This document shows positions 27,513-36,413 of a stretch of DNA of 56,965 bases, one piece after another; position 1 is the first letter of the stretch; the number at the start of each line of letters is the position of its first letter. The translations under genes were made by a program, and so were the position numbers. This DNA is from Calditrichales bacterium (GTDB lineage Bacteria; Calditrichota; Calditrichia; Calditrichales; J004), in NCBI GenBank assembly GCA_015493745.1, contig WGCN01000097.1, positions 1 to 56,965 of the forward strand. Reading direction: 5' to 3'. The notes below the pieces were generated by a model that was not told the DNA's origin, ran no database searches, and worked only from the letters and a program-made list of their open reading frames with translations.

Positions 27513-28661
27513 TTATCCTTTAAAGTTTTCAATCGTTGATCTTATCCGGTGAAAAGCAACATTACCCAAACCTTTTACCGCAATGGCCGACCCGGGTCTT
27601 AACACAGTTCCCAGATAGCCCAGCAGTTCATTCACATCAGCCACATGTTTTACTTTTCTTTGCGCCGAAGGGATCAGTCGACTACCGTCTCCGATATATT
27701 TGGCGTAATGCCCCAGCGTAATCAGGTGATCAAATGGCAGGGCGGCCAAAAAGTGCCCCATATTAAGATGCCGGTCTTCCACGTTTACGCCCGTGCCATG
27801 CATATCGCCGACAATAAAAATAATCTGCGAGGCATGCGGTTTAAACCCGATCAGGGAACGGGCCGCCTTGCTGACGGCGCGGGAGGAACCGGGGAAACTC
27901 TCATCCAGTAAGAAACAACCGTTTATTTTTTCCAGATTGCCGCGTCCCTTGGGCATTTTAAAGGATTGCCTTAAAATACGCACAATTTCATCGATGGTAA
28001 AGTCCAGATCCGTCAGAACGGCGCAGGATGCCAGAAAAGCATAGACATCACTGACACTGTACAGGGGAAGATGTACCTCTCTTTCGATATTTAGTAAGAA
28101 CCTGAGGCCATCCGGGCCGAGCTGCTCCATCTCCGTGGCAAAAAAATCGGCCGCCTGATTCAACCCGAAACGCTGGATTTCCGCCTGGGTAATGAACCGG
28201 CTCAGTGCCGTACTCAAGTCATCATCATGATTAAGCACCGCCTTACCGTCACGCGCCAGGTATTTAACCATGGCCGAACGCTGCAAAGCCAGGGACATGG
28301 CATCCTTCAGGTAGCTTAAATGAGCGTCTCCGATATTGGTAACCACGCCGATGGTTGGCTTAATCAGTCGTAAAAGTCCTGCAAAATTCCTGCCACTGTA
28401 GGAATCGAACTCAAATATGGCATAGTCATAATCCGCCGACAGCCGGCTTAATGTTTTCAGATTATTATTCCAGGTGCCTCGTCCGTAAGGGGTTTTCAGT
28501 ACCTTGCCCCTGGTGGAGAGTACGGTGGACAGCATATCGACCAGCGTGGTTTTACCCAAATAGCCTGTCACTCCGATTACCGGTTTCATAAACTGTCTGC
28601 GTAGTTGCAAAAAATGTCGTTTTTCCAGCAGGGAAAGTCTGGGCGTGTCATTATCCTTCAT
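27513..28661 (-). CDS. Mur ligase family protein, MurF-like without N-terminal UDP domain
   Basis: 382 residues. The ATP loop is VIGVTGYLGKTT (28-39), then IGVVTNIGDAHLSYLKD and the C-terminal IFIVGDMHGTGVNVEDRH, a MurF-type GDMxxxG...H motif. A true MurF has about 90 extra N-terminal residues that bind the UDP-sugar; here the loop comes at residue 30. The usual Asn before GKTT is Leu. It is therefore a two-domain ligase joining an amino acid or peptide to an unknown acceptor, comparable in layout to MurT or CapB-type ligases. Its gene is immediately upstream of ompA (3 bp), so an envelope role is likely. Confidence 0.82.
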   Translation of the reverse strand: MKDNDTPRLSLLEKRHFLQLRRQFMKPVIGVTGYLGKTTLVDMLSTVLSTRGKVLKTPYGRGTWNNNLKTLSRLSADYDYAIFEFDSYSGRNFAGLLRLIKPTIGVVTNIGDAHLSYLKDAMSLALQRSAMVKYLARDGKAVLNHDDDLSTALSRFITQAEIQRFGLNQAADFFATEMEQLGPDGLRFLLNIEREVHLPLYSVSDVYAFLASCAVLTDLDFTIDEIVRILRQSFKMPKGRGNLEKINGCFLLDESFPGSSRAVSKAARSLIGFKPHASQIIFIVGDMHGTGVNVEDRHLNMGHFLAALPFDHLITLGHYAKYIGDGSRLIPSAQRKVKHVADVNELLGYLGTVLRPGSAIAVKGLGNVAFHRIRSTIENFKG

Positions 28662-28748
28662 ATAGCCGCTTAATTTAAACCCTGGCTATAAAGCAATCAA
28701 ATAGATTTAATCTGGGCAATAATAGCACACACGGGCGGGAAAGAGATG

Positions 28749-29999
28749 TTAGAAAAAGGAACGGGCCCGTTCCAGGGCGGAAATAAAATAGTCCACCTCC
28801 GCCATTGTATTATAATAGTACAGGCTGACGCGGGTTGTGGCGGAAACTCCCAGCTTATTCATCAAAGGCTCGGCGCAGTGGTGCCCCACGCGAATGGCGA
28901 TGCCGAGCTGATCGAGAAACTGCGTAAGGTCAAAGGGATGGATCCCCTCCAGCTTAAAGGAAATGGCCGGGCCGCGTTCCTGAAGCGGGCCGAATATGGT
29001 CAGCCCCGGCAATAAGCGCATCTTTTCCAGCAAGGCCGAGGTCAGTATCTGTTCATAGTCATGAATGTTTTGCATACCCCGTTCCTGTACATAACGCACG
29101 GCGGCGGCAAAACCGATGGCACCGGCAATATTGGGCGTACCGGCCTCGAACTTGTGCGGCAACTCTGCCCAACTGGCCCCGGAAGTGTTTACATGGGCGA
29201 TCATCTCACCGCCTCCCATATAGGGGATCATTTTTTCCAAAAGGGAACGCCGGCCCCACAAAGCGCCAATGCCGGTCGGCCCACCCATTTTATGGGCGGA
29301 AAAAGCCAGAAAGTCACAACCCAACTCCTGTACATCCACCGGCATGGAAGGCACGCTCTGGGCGGCGTCCACGGCAACCGGGATGTTGCGCCGGCGGGCG
29401 ATCTCCACGATCTGTTTTATGGGATTGTGCGTTCCCAGCACGTTGGACATGTGGCTGACGGAAATCAGGCGCGTCTTATCGGAAATAAGTGTTTCCAGTT
29501 TGTTCAGATCCAGCGTCCCGTCCGTTTCCACCGGCCAAAACAGCACCTTGACCGCAAGCCGGTCACGCAACAGGAACCAGGGCACAATATTGCTATGGTG
29601 CTCCATTTCGCTGATAATGATCTCATCCCCCTCTTTGAAAAAGGTATGGCCGAAGGAATGCGCCAAAAGGTTCAGGGACTCGGTTGTGCCGCGGGTAAAG
29701 ATCACCTCTTCCGTTTCCGGCGCGTTGATAAAGCGGGCCACAACCGTTCGGGCATTCTCAAAGTCCTCCGTGGCTCTCTCGGCCAGTGTGTGCAGCCCCC
29801 GGTGGACATTGGCATTGTCATGCTCATAGTAGTGCCGCAGGGCATCCAGTACCGCACGCGGTTTTTGAGTGGTGGCGGCATTATCCAAATATACCAATGG
29901 CCGGCCGTGCACCTCTTGATGCAGAGCGGGAAAATCCTCACGGATTTTGGACACGTCGGACAGCAGCGGATGGCTATGGGGGGTCGGTTCCTTTTTCAT
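28749..29999 (-). CDS. sufS: Cysteine desulfurase SufS
   Basis: PLP enzyme that removes sulfur from cysteine for Fe-S cluster building. 416 residues, group II. The PLP Lys is in FSAHKMGGPTG and the persulfide Cys is in IRVGHHCAEPLM. PLVYLDNAATTQKP and HRGLHTLAERAT are typical. It is the last gene of the suf operon, 49 bp after the sufT-like gene. No sufU or sufE gene is in the operon, so the sulfur acceptor is either elsewhere or SufBCD takes sulfur directly; this cannot be settled here. Confidence 0.97.
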   Translation of the reverse strand: MKKEPTPHSHPLLSDVSKIREDFPALHQEVHGRPLVYLDNAATTQKPRAVLDALRHYYEHDNANVHRGLHTLAERATEDFENARTVVARFINAPETEEVIFTRGTTESLNLLAHSFGHTFFKEGDEIIISEMEHHSNIVPWFLLRDRLAVKVLFWPVETDGTLDLNKLETLISDKTRLISVSHMSNVLGTHNPIKQIVEIARRRNIPVAVDAAQSVPSMPVDVQELGCDFLAFSAHKMGGPTGIGALWGRRSLLEKMIPYMGGGEMIAHVNTSGASWAELPHKFEAGTPNIAGAIGFAAAVRYVQERGMQNIHDYEQILTSALLEKMRLLPGLTIFGPLQERGPAISFKLEGIHPFDLTQFLDQLGIAIRVGHHCAEPLMNKLGVSATTRVSLYYYNTMAEVDYFISALERARSFF

Positions 30000-30048
30000 G
30001 AGCGTTTTTCCATTGACTATGGCCTTAAAGATTAATTTTGGCGGATTA

Positions 30049-30366
30049 TTAGAAATAACCCAACTCCAGACGGGCTTCTTCGGACATCATTTCCATGCCC
30101 CAGGGCGGATCCCAAACTATCTCGACGTCTGCATCCTCCACACCGGGCACACGGCTAACCCGGTCCTTAACCTCCATGGGCAGGGATTGGGCCGACGGGC
30201 AGTTGGGCGTGGTCAGCGTCATCAGAATGAACACCTTTTTGTCCTTGATCTTTATATCGTAAATCAGGCCCAGTTCATAGATGTCCACCGGTATTTCCGG
30301 GTCATAGACTGTTTTAAGGGCGTCAACAATTTGCTCGCGCGTGATCTTCGGCTCGTCCATATCCAA
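30049..30366 (-). CDS. SufT/MIP18-like DUF59 protein (second copy)
   Basis: 105 residues with the DUF59 core: VYDPEIPVDIYELGLIYDI, LTTPNCPSAQSLPMEV (Cys probably functional) and [21 protein letters not shown]. The family helps mature Fe-S proteins or repair clusters. It sits 6 bp after sufD and before sufS. A second DUF59 gene is at 34000-34308 in the same operon. The two share the layout and the ending [12 protein letters not shown], so they are paralogues. Which client proteins each serves is unknown. Confidence 0.92.
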   Translation of the reverse strand: MDMDEPKITREQIVDALKTVYDPEIPVDIYELGLIYDIKIKDKKVFILMTLTTPNCPSAQSLPMEVKDRVSRVPGVEDADVEIVWDPPWGMEMMSEEARLELGYF

Positions 30367-30372
30367 CCTTTT

Positions 30373-31692
30373 TTATTGCTCGGTAAAATCTATTTCATGA
30401 CCCAAGTTTTGGGCCAGTAACTGATGAATGACGTCGCGTATTTCCGGCACTTCTATACCGGAGATAATTTCCTCGGCAAAGGCGTAGGTCAACACCCCGA
30501 CCGCCTTTTTCTTCGGGAGGCCCCTGGCCCGCAGGTAAAAAATGGCTTCATCATCCAACTGACCGACGGTGGCGCCATGGGTACATTTAACATCATCGGC
30601 ATAAATTTCCAACTGCGGCTTGGTATCGATTTGGGCGTTATCGGAAAGTAGCAGACAGTTGTTGCTTTGCTTGGCATCTGTTTTCTGTGCATCGGGCCGG
30701 ACAAGTATTTTTCCGCTGAAAACAGCGCGTGCCCTGCCCTTTAAAATGCCGCGATACAGTTCATGGCTGTCGCAATGCGGCCGGGCGTGATCAATAAAGG
30801 TATGATTGTCGATCAGTTGCTCCTCCCCGGCCAGATACAATCCGTTAAGGGTGGATTCAATCCCGCTGCCGTTCAGGGTCGTACTGATATTATTGCGTAC
30901 CAGTTTCCCGTTAAAGGTAAAGGTGACCGATTTGTAATTGCTGTTGTCCTTTTGCATGATAGCGGTATTGCTGACATGAAAGGCCTCGCCGGATTCGTTT
31001 TGAATCCTGTAATGGCCGATACGCGCGTTTTCACCCAGCACCACTTCACTGACCATGCCGGTAAAAGTGATTCCCGTCCCCAGGGTGTGAAATGTTTCAA
31101 TAATACGCACGTCGCTGTTATTGCCGGCGATAATCAGGTTGCGCGGATAGGCCGCCAGGGGCTGCTCCGCGCTCTTAAACAGGTGAAGGATATGAATCTC
31201 ATCCTTAACCTGCACATTGTTGTTGATATGCAGGCAAACGCCGTCATGCATAAAGGCCAGATTGAGCCGGGAAAATGCGGTTTCATGATCCTGCACCACC
31301 TTATTGATATAGGCGTTAAACAGGGTTTTATCTTCATCCAGCACCTGCTTCAGGGGCATGATCTCCACCCCGGGAATATTTTGCCAGTTGCGGGAATGAT
31401 CCCGGTCAAACCGGCCGTTTACCAAAACAATCAGCGGCTTGTCCCAGCCCGGGAAAAGAAACGGCTCCAATTCCCCGGCTTCCAGCTCCACCTTGCCGGC
31501 ACGGATATCAAAGGGGGTTTGTGCAATCGGTTTTATGTTGGTGAAACGCCACTCCTCCTGACGGGTACTGGGAAAGCCCTGTTCCTCAAAGGCCTTCAGT
31601 GCTTTTTTACGCAACTCATGCACGGCCTGCCTTGCCGAACCGTTGTGAAACCGCTCAAACTGGTCGAGGTAGTGTTTAATTTCTTTTTGCAT
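30373..31692 (-). CDS. sufD: Fe-S cluster assembly protein SufD
   Basis: 439 residues, SufB/SufD superfamily, a scaffold partner of SufB and SufC. The beta-helix core carries GLYLAGEEQLIDNHTFIDHARPHCDSHELYRGILKGRARAVFSGKILV and DAQKTDAKQSNNCLLLSDNAQIDTKPQLEIYADDVKCTHGATVGQLD. An ATGC-style start with MQKEIKHYLDQ is preceded by a Shine-Dalgarno-like GGAGCGG. It starts 12 bp after sufC. It lacks the SufB-specific features of 32540-33982. Confidence 0.96.
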   Translation of the reverse strand: MQKEIKHYLDQFERFHNGSARQAVHELRKKALKAFEEQGFPSTRQEEWRFTNIKPIAQTPFDIRAGKVELEAGELEPFLFPGWDKPLIVLVNGRFDRDHSRNWQNIPGVEIMPLKQVLDEDKTLFNAYINKVVQDHETAFSRLNLAFMHDGVCLHINNNVQVKDEIHILHLFKSAEQPLAAYPRNLIIAGNNSDVRIIETFHTLGTGITFTGMVSEVVLGENARIGHYRIQNESGEAFHVSNTAIMQKDNSNYKSVTFTFNGKLVRNNISTTLNGSGIESTLNGLYLAGEEQLIDNHTFIDHARPHCDSHELYRGILKGRARAVFSGKILVRPDAQKTDAKQSNNCLLLSDNAQIDTKPQLEIYADDVKCTHGATVGQLDDEAIFYLRARGLPKKKAVGVLTYAFAEEIISGIEVPEIRDVIHQLLAQNLGHEIDFTEQ

Positions 31693-31704
31693 CGGTTCCG
31701 CTCC

Positions 31705-32442
31705 TTACTTTAACCAGTCGTAACCTTTAGATTCCAGTTCCATTGCCAGTTCCTTACCGCCCGATTTCACGATCCGGCCCTGATAAAGTACATGAACCAC
31801 ATCGGGGACGATGTAATCCAACAGACGTTGATAGTGGGTAACCACAATAGTGGCGTTTTCCGGTTTTTTCAGTGTATTCACCCCGTTGGCCACTATGCGC
31901 AGGGCATCAATGTCCAGACCGGAATCCGTTTCATCCAGAATGGACAGCTTTGGTTCCAGTACGGCCATTTGAAATATCTCATTACGTTTTTTTTCGCCGC
32001 CGGAAAAACCTTCGTTTACGGCACGATTGAGGAGGGACTTATCCAGCTCCACCAGATCGATCTTTTTCCGCACCAGCTTTAAAAACTGGGCCGCGTCCAG
32101 TTCTTCCAGCCCCTGTGATTTACGCACCTCGTTCAGGGCCGTGCGCAAAAAGTAAACATTGGATACGCCCGGAATTTCCACCGGGTATTGAAAGGCCAGA
32201 AAAATTCCCTTGTGCGCCCGCTCTTCCGGATCCAGTTCCAGAAGATTCTCGCCCAGATAGGTTATGCTGCCGCCGGTCACTTCATACTCCTCGCGTCCGG
32301 CCAGGATATTGGCCAGGGTGCTTTTCCCCGATCCGTTGGGGCCCATAATGGCGTGTACTTCTCCCGCTTTCACCTCCAGGTCGATCCCCTTGAGTATCTC
32401 CTTGCCTTCAATGGAGGCATGTAAATTTTTTATTTGTAGCAT
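31705..32442 (-). CDS. sufC: Fe-S assembly ATPase SufC
   Basis: 245-residue ABC-type ATPase that powers SufBCD. Walker A is [16 protein letters not shown] near 35-50, the ABC signature is [18 protein letters not shown] and Walker B is [31 protein letters not shown] is typical of SufC. It has no membrane domain. A 97-bp gap separates it from sufB; the gap can form a 5-bp GACCG/CGGTC hairpin and has a GGAG ribosome binding site. Confidence 0.98.
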   Translation of the reverse strand: MLQIKNLHASIEGKEILKGIDLEVKAGEVHAIMGPNGSGKSTLANILAGREEYEVTGGSITYLGENLLELDPEERAHKGIFLAFQYPVEIPGVSNVYFLRTALNEVRKSQGLEELDAAQFLKLVRKKIDLVELDKSLLNRAVNEGFSGGEKKRNEIFQMAVLEPKLSILDETDSGLDIDALRIVANGVNTLKKPENATIVVTHYQRLLDYIVPDVVHVLYQGRIVKSGGKELAMELESKGYDWLK

Positions 32443-32539
32443 TTTTTTTCTCCAAATAGTATGACCGAACCTTTACGGAATCCGGTCTGACGTTTAGATG
32501 TTGTTTCTCAGTAAAAGGTACTCGCGCACCAGGCGTTGA

Positions 32540-33982
32540 TCAGCCGACACTACCTTCCAGGCTGATGCTCAGCAGCTTTTGCGCTTCCACGGCAAACTCC
32601 ATGGGCAGTTCCCTGAACACCTCCTTGCAGTAGCCGTTAACGATCAGGGAAACCGCCTGTTCGGTATCCAGCCCGCGCTGATTGCAGTAAAAGATTTGAT
32701 CCTCACCGATTTTCGAGGTGGTCGCCTCATGTTCCACCTGCCCGGTGGTGTTGTTGACCTCGATATAGGGAAAGGTATGCGCGCCGCACTTGTCGCCGAT
32801 CAGCAAGCTGTCACACTGGGAGAAGTTGCGGGCATTCTCCGCGGACTTCATAATCTTGACCAATCCGCGGTAACTGTTGTTACTGCGTCCGGCGCTGATA
32901 CCCTTCGAAACGATATTACTGCGTGTGTTTTTTCCGATATGGATCATCTTGGTTCCCGTATCGGCCTGTTGATAGTTGTTGGTCATGGCCACCGAATAAA
33001 ATTCACCGATGGAATTGTCACCCTTTAGAATGACGCTGGGATATTTCCAGGTAATGGCCGAACCGGTTTCCACCTGCGTCCAGGAAATCTTGGCATTTTC
33101 ATGGGCAATGCCCCTTTTGGTGACAAAATTGTATATGCCGCCCTTACCCTCTTCATCACCGGGATACCAGTTCTGAACGGTGGAATATTTAATCTCGGCG
33201 CCTTTAAGGGCGATGAGTTCCACCACGGCGGCGTGCAACTGGTTTTCATCCCGTTGCGGGGCCGTGCAGCCTTCCAGATAGCTGACATAGGAGCCTTCAT
33301 CGGCCACGATCAGAGTACGCTCAAACTGCCCGGTATTCTCGGCATTGATGCGAAAATAGGTGGAAAGCTCCATGGGGCAGCGCACCCCCTTGGGCACGTA
33401 TACAAAGGAGCCGTCACTGAATACCGCCGAGTTTAAGGCGGCATAGAAGTTATCCGTGGCCGGAACCACCGAACCGAGATATTTCTTCACCAGGTCGGGA
33501 TATTTTTGCAGAGCCTCGGATATGGGACAGAAAATGACCCCCATCTCCGATAGCTTCTCCTTAAAGGTGGTGGCCACGGAAACACTGTCGAAAACGGCGT
33601 CCACCGCCACCCCGGCCAGCATCTTTTGCTCTTCCAGCGGAATGCCCAGTTTGTTGTAGGTTTCCAGCAATTGCGGATCCACTTCATCCAGGCTTTGATA
33701 CTTAGGCGTTGTTTTGGGCGCCGAGTAGTAGATGATATCCTGAAAATTGATTTCGGGGTAGTCTACTTTGCCCCATTTGGGCTCCTTCATCTTTAACCAG
33801 CGCCTGTAAGCTTTCAGCCGCCACTCCAGCATAAACTCCGGTTCTTCCTTTTTTTGGGAAATGATGCGGATAACATCTTCATTCAGTCCCGGAGGCAGGG
33901 CGTCGGATTCGATGTCGGTAACAAAACCATATTTATATTCCTTTTGGGCCAACGATTCCAGCTCTTCAGCTTCTGTACTCAT
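32540..33982 (-). CDS. sufB: Fe-S cluster assembly protein SufB
   Basis: 480-residue scaffold protein of the SufBCD complex. It carries the typical SufB stretches [73 protein letters not shown] and [21 protein letters not shown]. It is the largest gene of the operon, transcribed after the first DUF59 gene (17 bp gap). It is cytosolic, with no signal peptide. Confidence 0.98.
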   Translation of the reverse strand: MSTEAEELESLAQKEYKYGFVTDIESDALPPGLNEDVIRIISQKKEEPEFMLEWRLKAYRRWLKMKEPKWGKVDYPEINFQDIIYYSAPKTTPKYQSLDEVDPQLLETYNKLGIPLEEQKMLAGVAVDAVFDSVSVATTFKEKLSEMGVIFCPISEALQKYPDLVKKYLGSVVPATDNFYAALNSAVFSDGSFVYVPKGVRCPMELSTYFRINAENTGQFERTLIVADEGSYVSYLEGCTAPQRDENQLHAAVVELIALKGAEIKYSTVQNWYPGDEEGKGGIYNFVTKRGIAHENAKISWTQVETGSAITWKYPSVILKGDNSIGEFYSVAMTNNYQQADTGTKMIHIGKNTRSNIVSKGISAGRSNNSYRGLVKIMKSAENARNFSQCDSLLIGDKCGAHTFPYIEVNNTTGQVEHEATTSKIGEDQIFYCNQRGLDTEQAVSLIVNGYCKEVFRELPMEFAVEAQKLLSISLEGSVG

Positions 33983-33999
33983 CGTCTGCTTCCTTTCTT

Positions 34000-34308
34000 T
34001 TATATATCATATCCAAGCTCAAGACGCGCTTCCTCGCTCATCATGGCCGGCGTCCATTCCGGCTCCCAAACCAGATCCAGTTCCGCGCCGGTTACGCCGT
34101 CCTGCGCTTTTACCGTATGCAATATCTCTCTTTTCAATTCGTCCACCGCCGGACAGTTGGGTGATGTGAGGGTCATTCTCACGGTTACATGGCCGTCCTC
34201 GCCGATGATGATTTTATATATCAGCCCCAATTCCACAATGTTCACCCGGATCTCGGGATCATAGACGTCTCTCAGCGCGTCAAGGATTTCATCTTCATCT
34301 GCCATCAC
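34000..34308 (-). CDS. SufT/MIP18-like DUF59 protein (first copy)
   Basis: 102 residues: [42 protein letters not shown] and [22 protein letters not shown]. It overlaps the Rrf2 gene by 4 nt and precedes sufB, so it is translated early in the operon. It is the paralogue of 30049-30366. Both keep the Cys of the TxPNCP motif. Confidence 0.93.
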   Translation of the reverse strand: MMADEDEILDALRDVYDPEIRVNIVELGLIYKIIIGEDGHVTVRMTLTSPNCPAVDELKREILHTVKAQDGVTGAELDLVWEPEWTPAMMSEEARLELGYDI

Positions 34309-34745
34309 GATACCGAAAATTGAGTAAGCGGTTTAACTAAATTGTCTTTCAATGTATCCAGCGTTATCTGCTGGAAATAATTCTTGATTTCATTTTGTAT
34401 AAATTGCAAGGGCGACTTGATGGTGCAACTGCTGAATTGCAGACAATCACAGTCCAGCTCCGAGAAACAGGACATCAGGGAAATCGGCCCTTCGATGGAC
34501 TCGATGATTTCACTAAGCGTTATCTCCCGTGGACTGCGCGACAGTTGATAGCCCCCTTTTGTCCCCTGCACGGAATAGACCAGCCCCGACCTTTTCAGGG
34601 TTTGGAAAATTTTACCCAGCAATTCCCCCGGTATCTTATAGCTCTCGGCCATCTGCTTTACCGGTATGGGTTCTTCGCTCTGACGCCCGGCCAAATCCAC
34701 CAGGGCGATGATGGCATATTCGCTCTTTTTGCTTAAACGCAGCAT
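34305..34745 (-). CDS. Rrf2/IscR-like regulator of the suf operon
   Basis: 146 residues. The N-terminal winged helix (about 1-75; AIIALVDLAG, LLGKIFQTLKRSGLVYSVQGTKGGYQLS) is followed by cysteines at 93, 99, 101 and 107, spaced C-x5-C-x-C-x5-C, fitting a sensed Fe-S cluster. As the first gene of the suf operon it probably controls its own promoter in response to cluster demand. The promoter and operator found upstream (34781-34838) support this. The start MLRLSKKSEY gives the standard Rrf2 N-terminus. Confidence 0.95.
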   Translation of the reverse strand: MLRLSKKSEYAIIALVDLAGRQSEEPIPVKQMAESYKIPGELLGKIFQTLKRSGLVYSVQGTKGGYQLSRSPREITLSEIIESIEGPISLMSCFSELDCDCLQFSSCTIKSPLQFIQNEIKNYFQQITLDTLKDNLVKPLTQFSVS

Positions 34746-34780
34746 ATAGGACTCATTTGGTCTTGTATAGGATCAAATAA

Positions 34781-34805
34781 AAATCCGACCATTTTGATCG
34801 GATAT
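34781..34805 (-). promoter_or_regulatory. IscR type-1-like operator of the suf operon
   Basis: The 25 bp between the -10 box and the Rrf2 start form a dyad: ATCCGATC pairs with GGTCGGAT (one G-T) around an A/T centre. By my count it agrees with the type-1 IscR consensus at 19 of 25 positions, and it covers the expected transcription start. That fits repression by the downstream Rrf2 protein when it carries a cluster. The same bases followed by five T could also act as an attenuator hairpin. Confidence 0.6.
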
Positions 34806-34808
34806 CTA

Positions 34809-34838
34809 AATATACACTATTTATTGCCAAGTAGTCAA
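34809..34838 (-). promoter_or_regulatory. Sigma-70 type promoter of the suf operon
   Basis: On the minus strand, TTGACT (34838-34833) is followed after 18 bp by TATATT (34814-34809), or after 17 bp by GTATAT. Predicted start lies near 34802, inside the operator. This is the clearest promoter in the window. Confidence 0.7.
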
Positions 34839-34899
34839 GTGCGCATACAACTATTTTTACCCGCCCGTGGCTGACGGCAACCGCCAATTTTCCGGTGCT

Positions 34900-35835
34900 T
34901 TATCCGCTATTTTCAGGAGATAATATATTGCCGAAGGCGGCTTCAATTTGCCGGTATTGAAAGCGGTACCCCATATCCAGCAGTTTCCTGGGATAAACGG
35001 CTATACCGGAAAGCATGGTTTCCCCGGCCATTTCCCCCATAAGTCCTTTGAGAACAAAAGCCGGTATTTTTAACCAGGACGGCCTTTTTATCGCCTGGCC
35101 AAAAGCCCTGGCGAAGGCCTTCATGGTCACACTTTCCGGGGCGGTAAGGTTCACCACGCAACCGTCTTGCGGACGAGCGATCAGATAGTCGACGATAGCC
35201 CTTACATCGTCGATATGTATCCAGGAGACCATCTGCCTTCCCGAACCCACCGGTCCCCCCTTAAACATTAAAAAGGCCGGACGCATCAGGCGCACCACCA
35301 GGCTTTCCCGGGAGAGCACCATCCCCAGACGCAACCTGTACACCGGAATGTTCTCATCCTCAAGCCCGTCAACGCTCCTTTCCCACTCCCGCGTCAACCG
35401 GGCCAGAAAGGAGTCCCCCGCCCTTCCCTGTTCATCAACGGGTTGCGGCTGAGTGGTATCATAATAACCTATGGCCGAGGCCTGAAGAAACACTTTCAGT
35501 TCCGGCCGGTACTTAACTACCGCCGCCGACAATATTTTGCCGGTATCCACCCGGGAGCGGTACAATATCTCTTTCCGTTTTTTTGTCCACCGTCCGCCGA
35601 GAACAGGCGCTCCCATCAGGTTGATTACCACATCACAGTTTTCCAGTTCGCTTTGCCAGTCTTCAATGTCATCCGCCCGCCAGAGCCGCCAGACCCGATG
35701 TTCCGATTCAGGAACTTTCCTCTTCATTTTTTCGGGATAGCGGGACAAGGCGCAAACATAGTGACCCCTGGCTGTCAGATGCTCCGTCAGGGCGCGCCCG
35801 ATCAGCCCGGAGGCGCCGGCGATTATTATTCTCAT
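34900..35835 (-). CDS. TIGR01777-type NAD-dependent epimerase
   Basis: 311-residue extended SDR-like protein. The nucleotide-binding loop is GASGLIGRAL at 7-16. FLQASAIGYYDTT, RTRIGMVL-like YRLRLGMVLSRES and WIHIDDVRAIVDYLI are typical of this family, whose reaction remains unclear. The C-terminal DUF1731 part is the usual PAFVLKGLMGEMAGETMLSG. It overlaps tag by 4 nt. A role in cell division has been proposed for some members; I do not infer one here. Confidence 0.9.
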   Translation of the reverse strand: MRIIIAGASGLIGRALTEHLTARGHYVCALSRYPEKMKRKVPESEHRVWRLWRADDIEDWQSELENCDVVINLMGAPVLGGRWTKKRKEILYRSRVDTGKILSAAVVKYRPELKVFLQASAIGYYDTTQPQPVDEQGRAGDSFLARLTREWERSVDGLEDENIPVYRLRLGMVLSRESLVVRLMRPAFLMFKGGPVGSGRQMVSWIHIDDVRAIVDYLIARPQDGCVVNLTAPESVTMKAFARAFGQAIKRPSWLKIPAFVLKGLMGEMAGETMLSGIAVYPRKLLDMGYRFQYRQIEAAFGNILSPENSG

Positions 35836-36404
35836 TTTAAATCACACACCTCTCGGTAACAGAAACAATCCACCGTATGGTCATTGACCATTCCGGTGGC
35901 CTGCATATGGGCATAGACAACGGTGGAGCCGACAAACTTAAAGCCCCTTTTCTTCAAATCCTTGCTAATCAAATCGGAAAGCGGTGTACTGGCCGGCACC
36001 TCTTTTAGCGATTGCCAACGGTTTTGCAAAGGCTTCCCGTCAACAAAGGACCAGATATAGGTATCAAAACGCCCCCACTCCTTTTGAACGGACATAAAGG
36101 CCCGCGCATTGCTGACAGCCGCTTTTACTTTCAGGCGGTTGCGGATAATTCCCTTGTCGCTCAGCAATCTCTGTTCATCTTCCACCGTAAATCGGGCCAC
36201 CTTATCATAATCGAATCCGGCGAAGGCCTTGCGAAAGTTTTCCCGCTTATAAAGCACGGTGCGCCAGCTTAAACCGGCCTGAAAGGTCTCCAGGAGCAAA
36301 AACTCAAAGAGCTTTTGCTCATCATGTACGGGACGTCCCCATTCCCGGTCGTGGTAAGCCACATACAAGGGGTCGTCTTCCGGTACCCAGGCGCATCGTT
36401 TCAT
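35832..36404 (-). CDS. tag: DNA-3-methyladenine glycosylase I
   Basis: 190-residue base-excision enzyme that removes 3-methyladenine. The N-terminal RCAWVPEDDPLYVAYHDREWG with its Cys and His and the C-terminal NDHTVDCFCYREV provide the zinc ligands of the TagI family. LETFQAGLSWRTVLYKRENFRKAF is the conserved core. Length fits. It is the first gene of a two-gene unit with the epimerase, 9 bp downstream of the VWA gene. Confidence 0.96.
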   Translation of the reverse strand: MKRCAWVPEDDPLYVAYHDREWGRPVHDEQKLFEFLLLETFQAGLSWRTVLYKRENFRKAFAGFDYDKVARFTVEDEQRLLSDKGIIRNRLKVKAAVSNARAFMSVQKEWGRFDTYIWSFVDGKPLQNRWQSLKEVPASTPLSDLISKDLKKRGFKFVGSTVVYAHMQATGMVNDHTVDCFCYREVCDLK

Positions 36405-36413
36405 AGCTCTCCT

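Noticed and set aside
29061..30035. Long plus-strand open frame (324 codons) opposite sufS
   Set aside because: Lies wholly antisense to a clear sufS, with His/Gly/Gln-rich composition typical of shadow frames; no family features.
30763..31713. Long plus-strand open frame opposite sufD
   Set aside because: Antisense to a convincing sufD; no ribosome binding site or family features.
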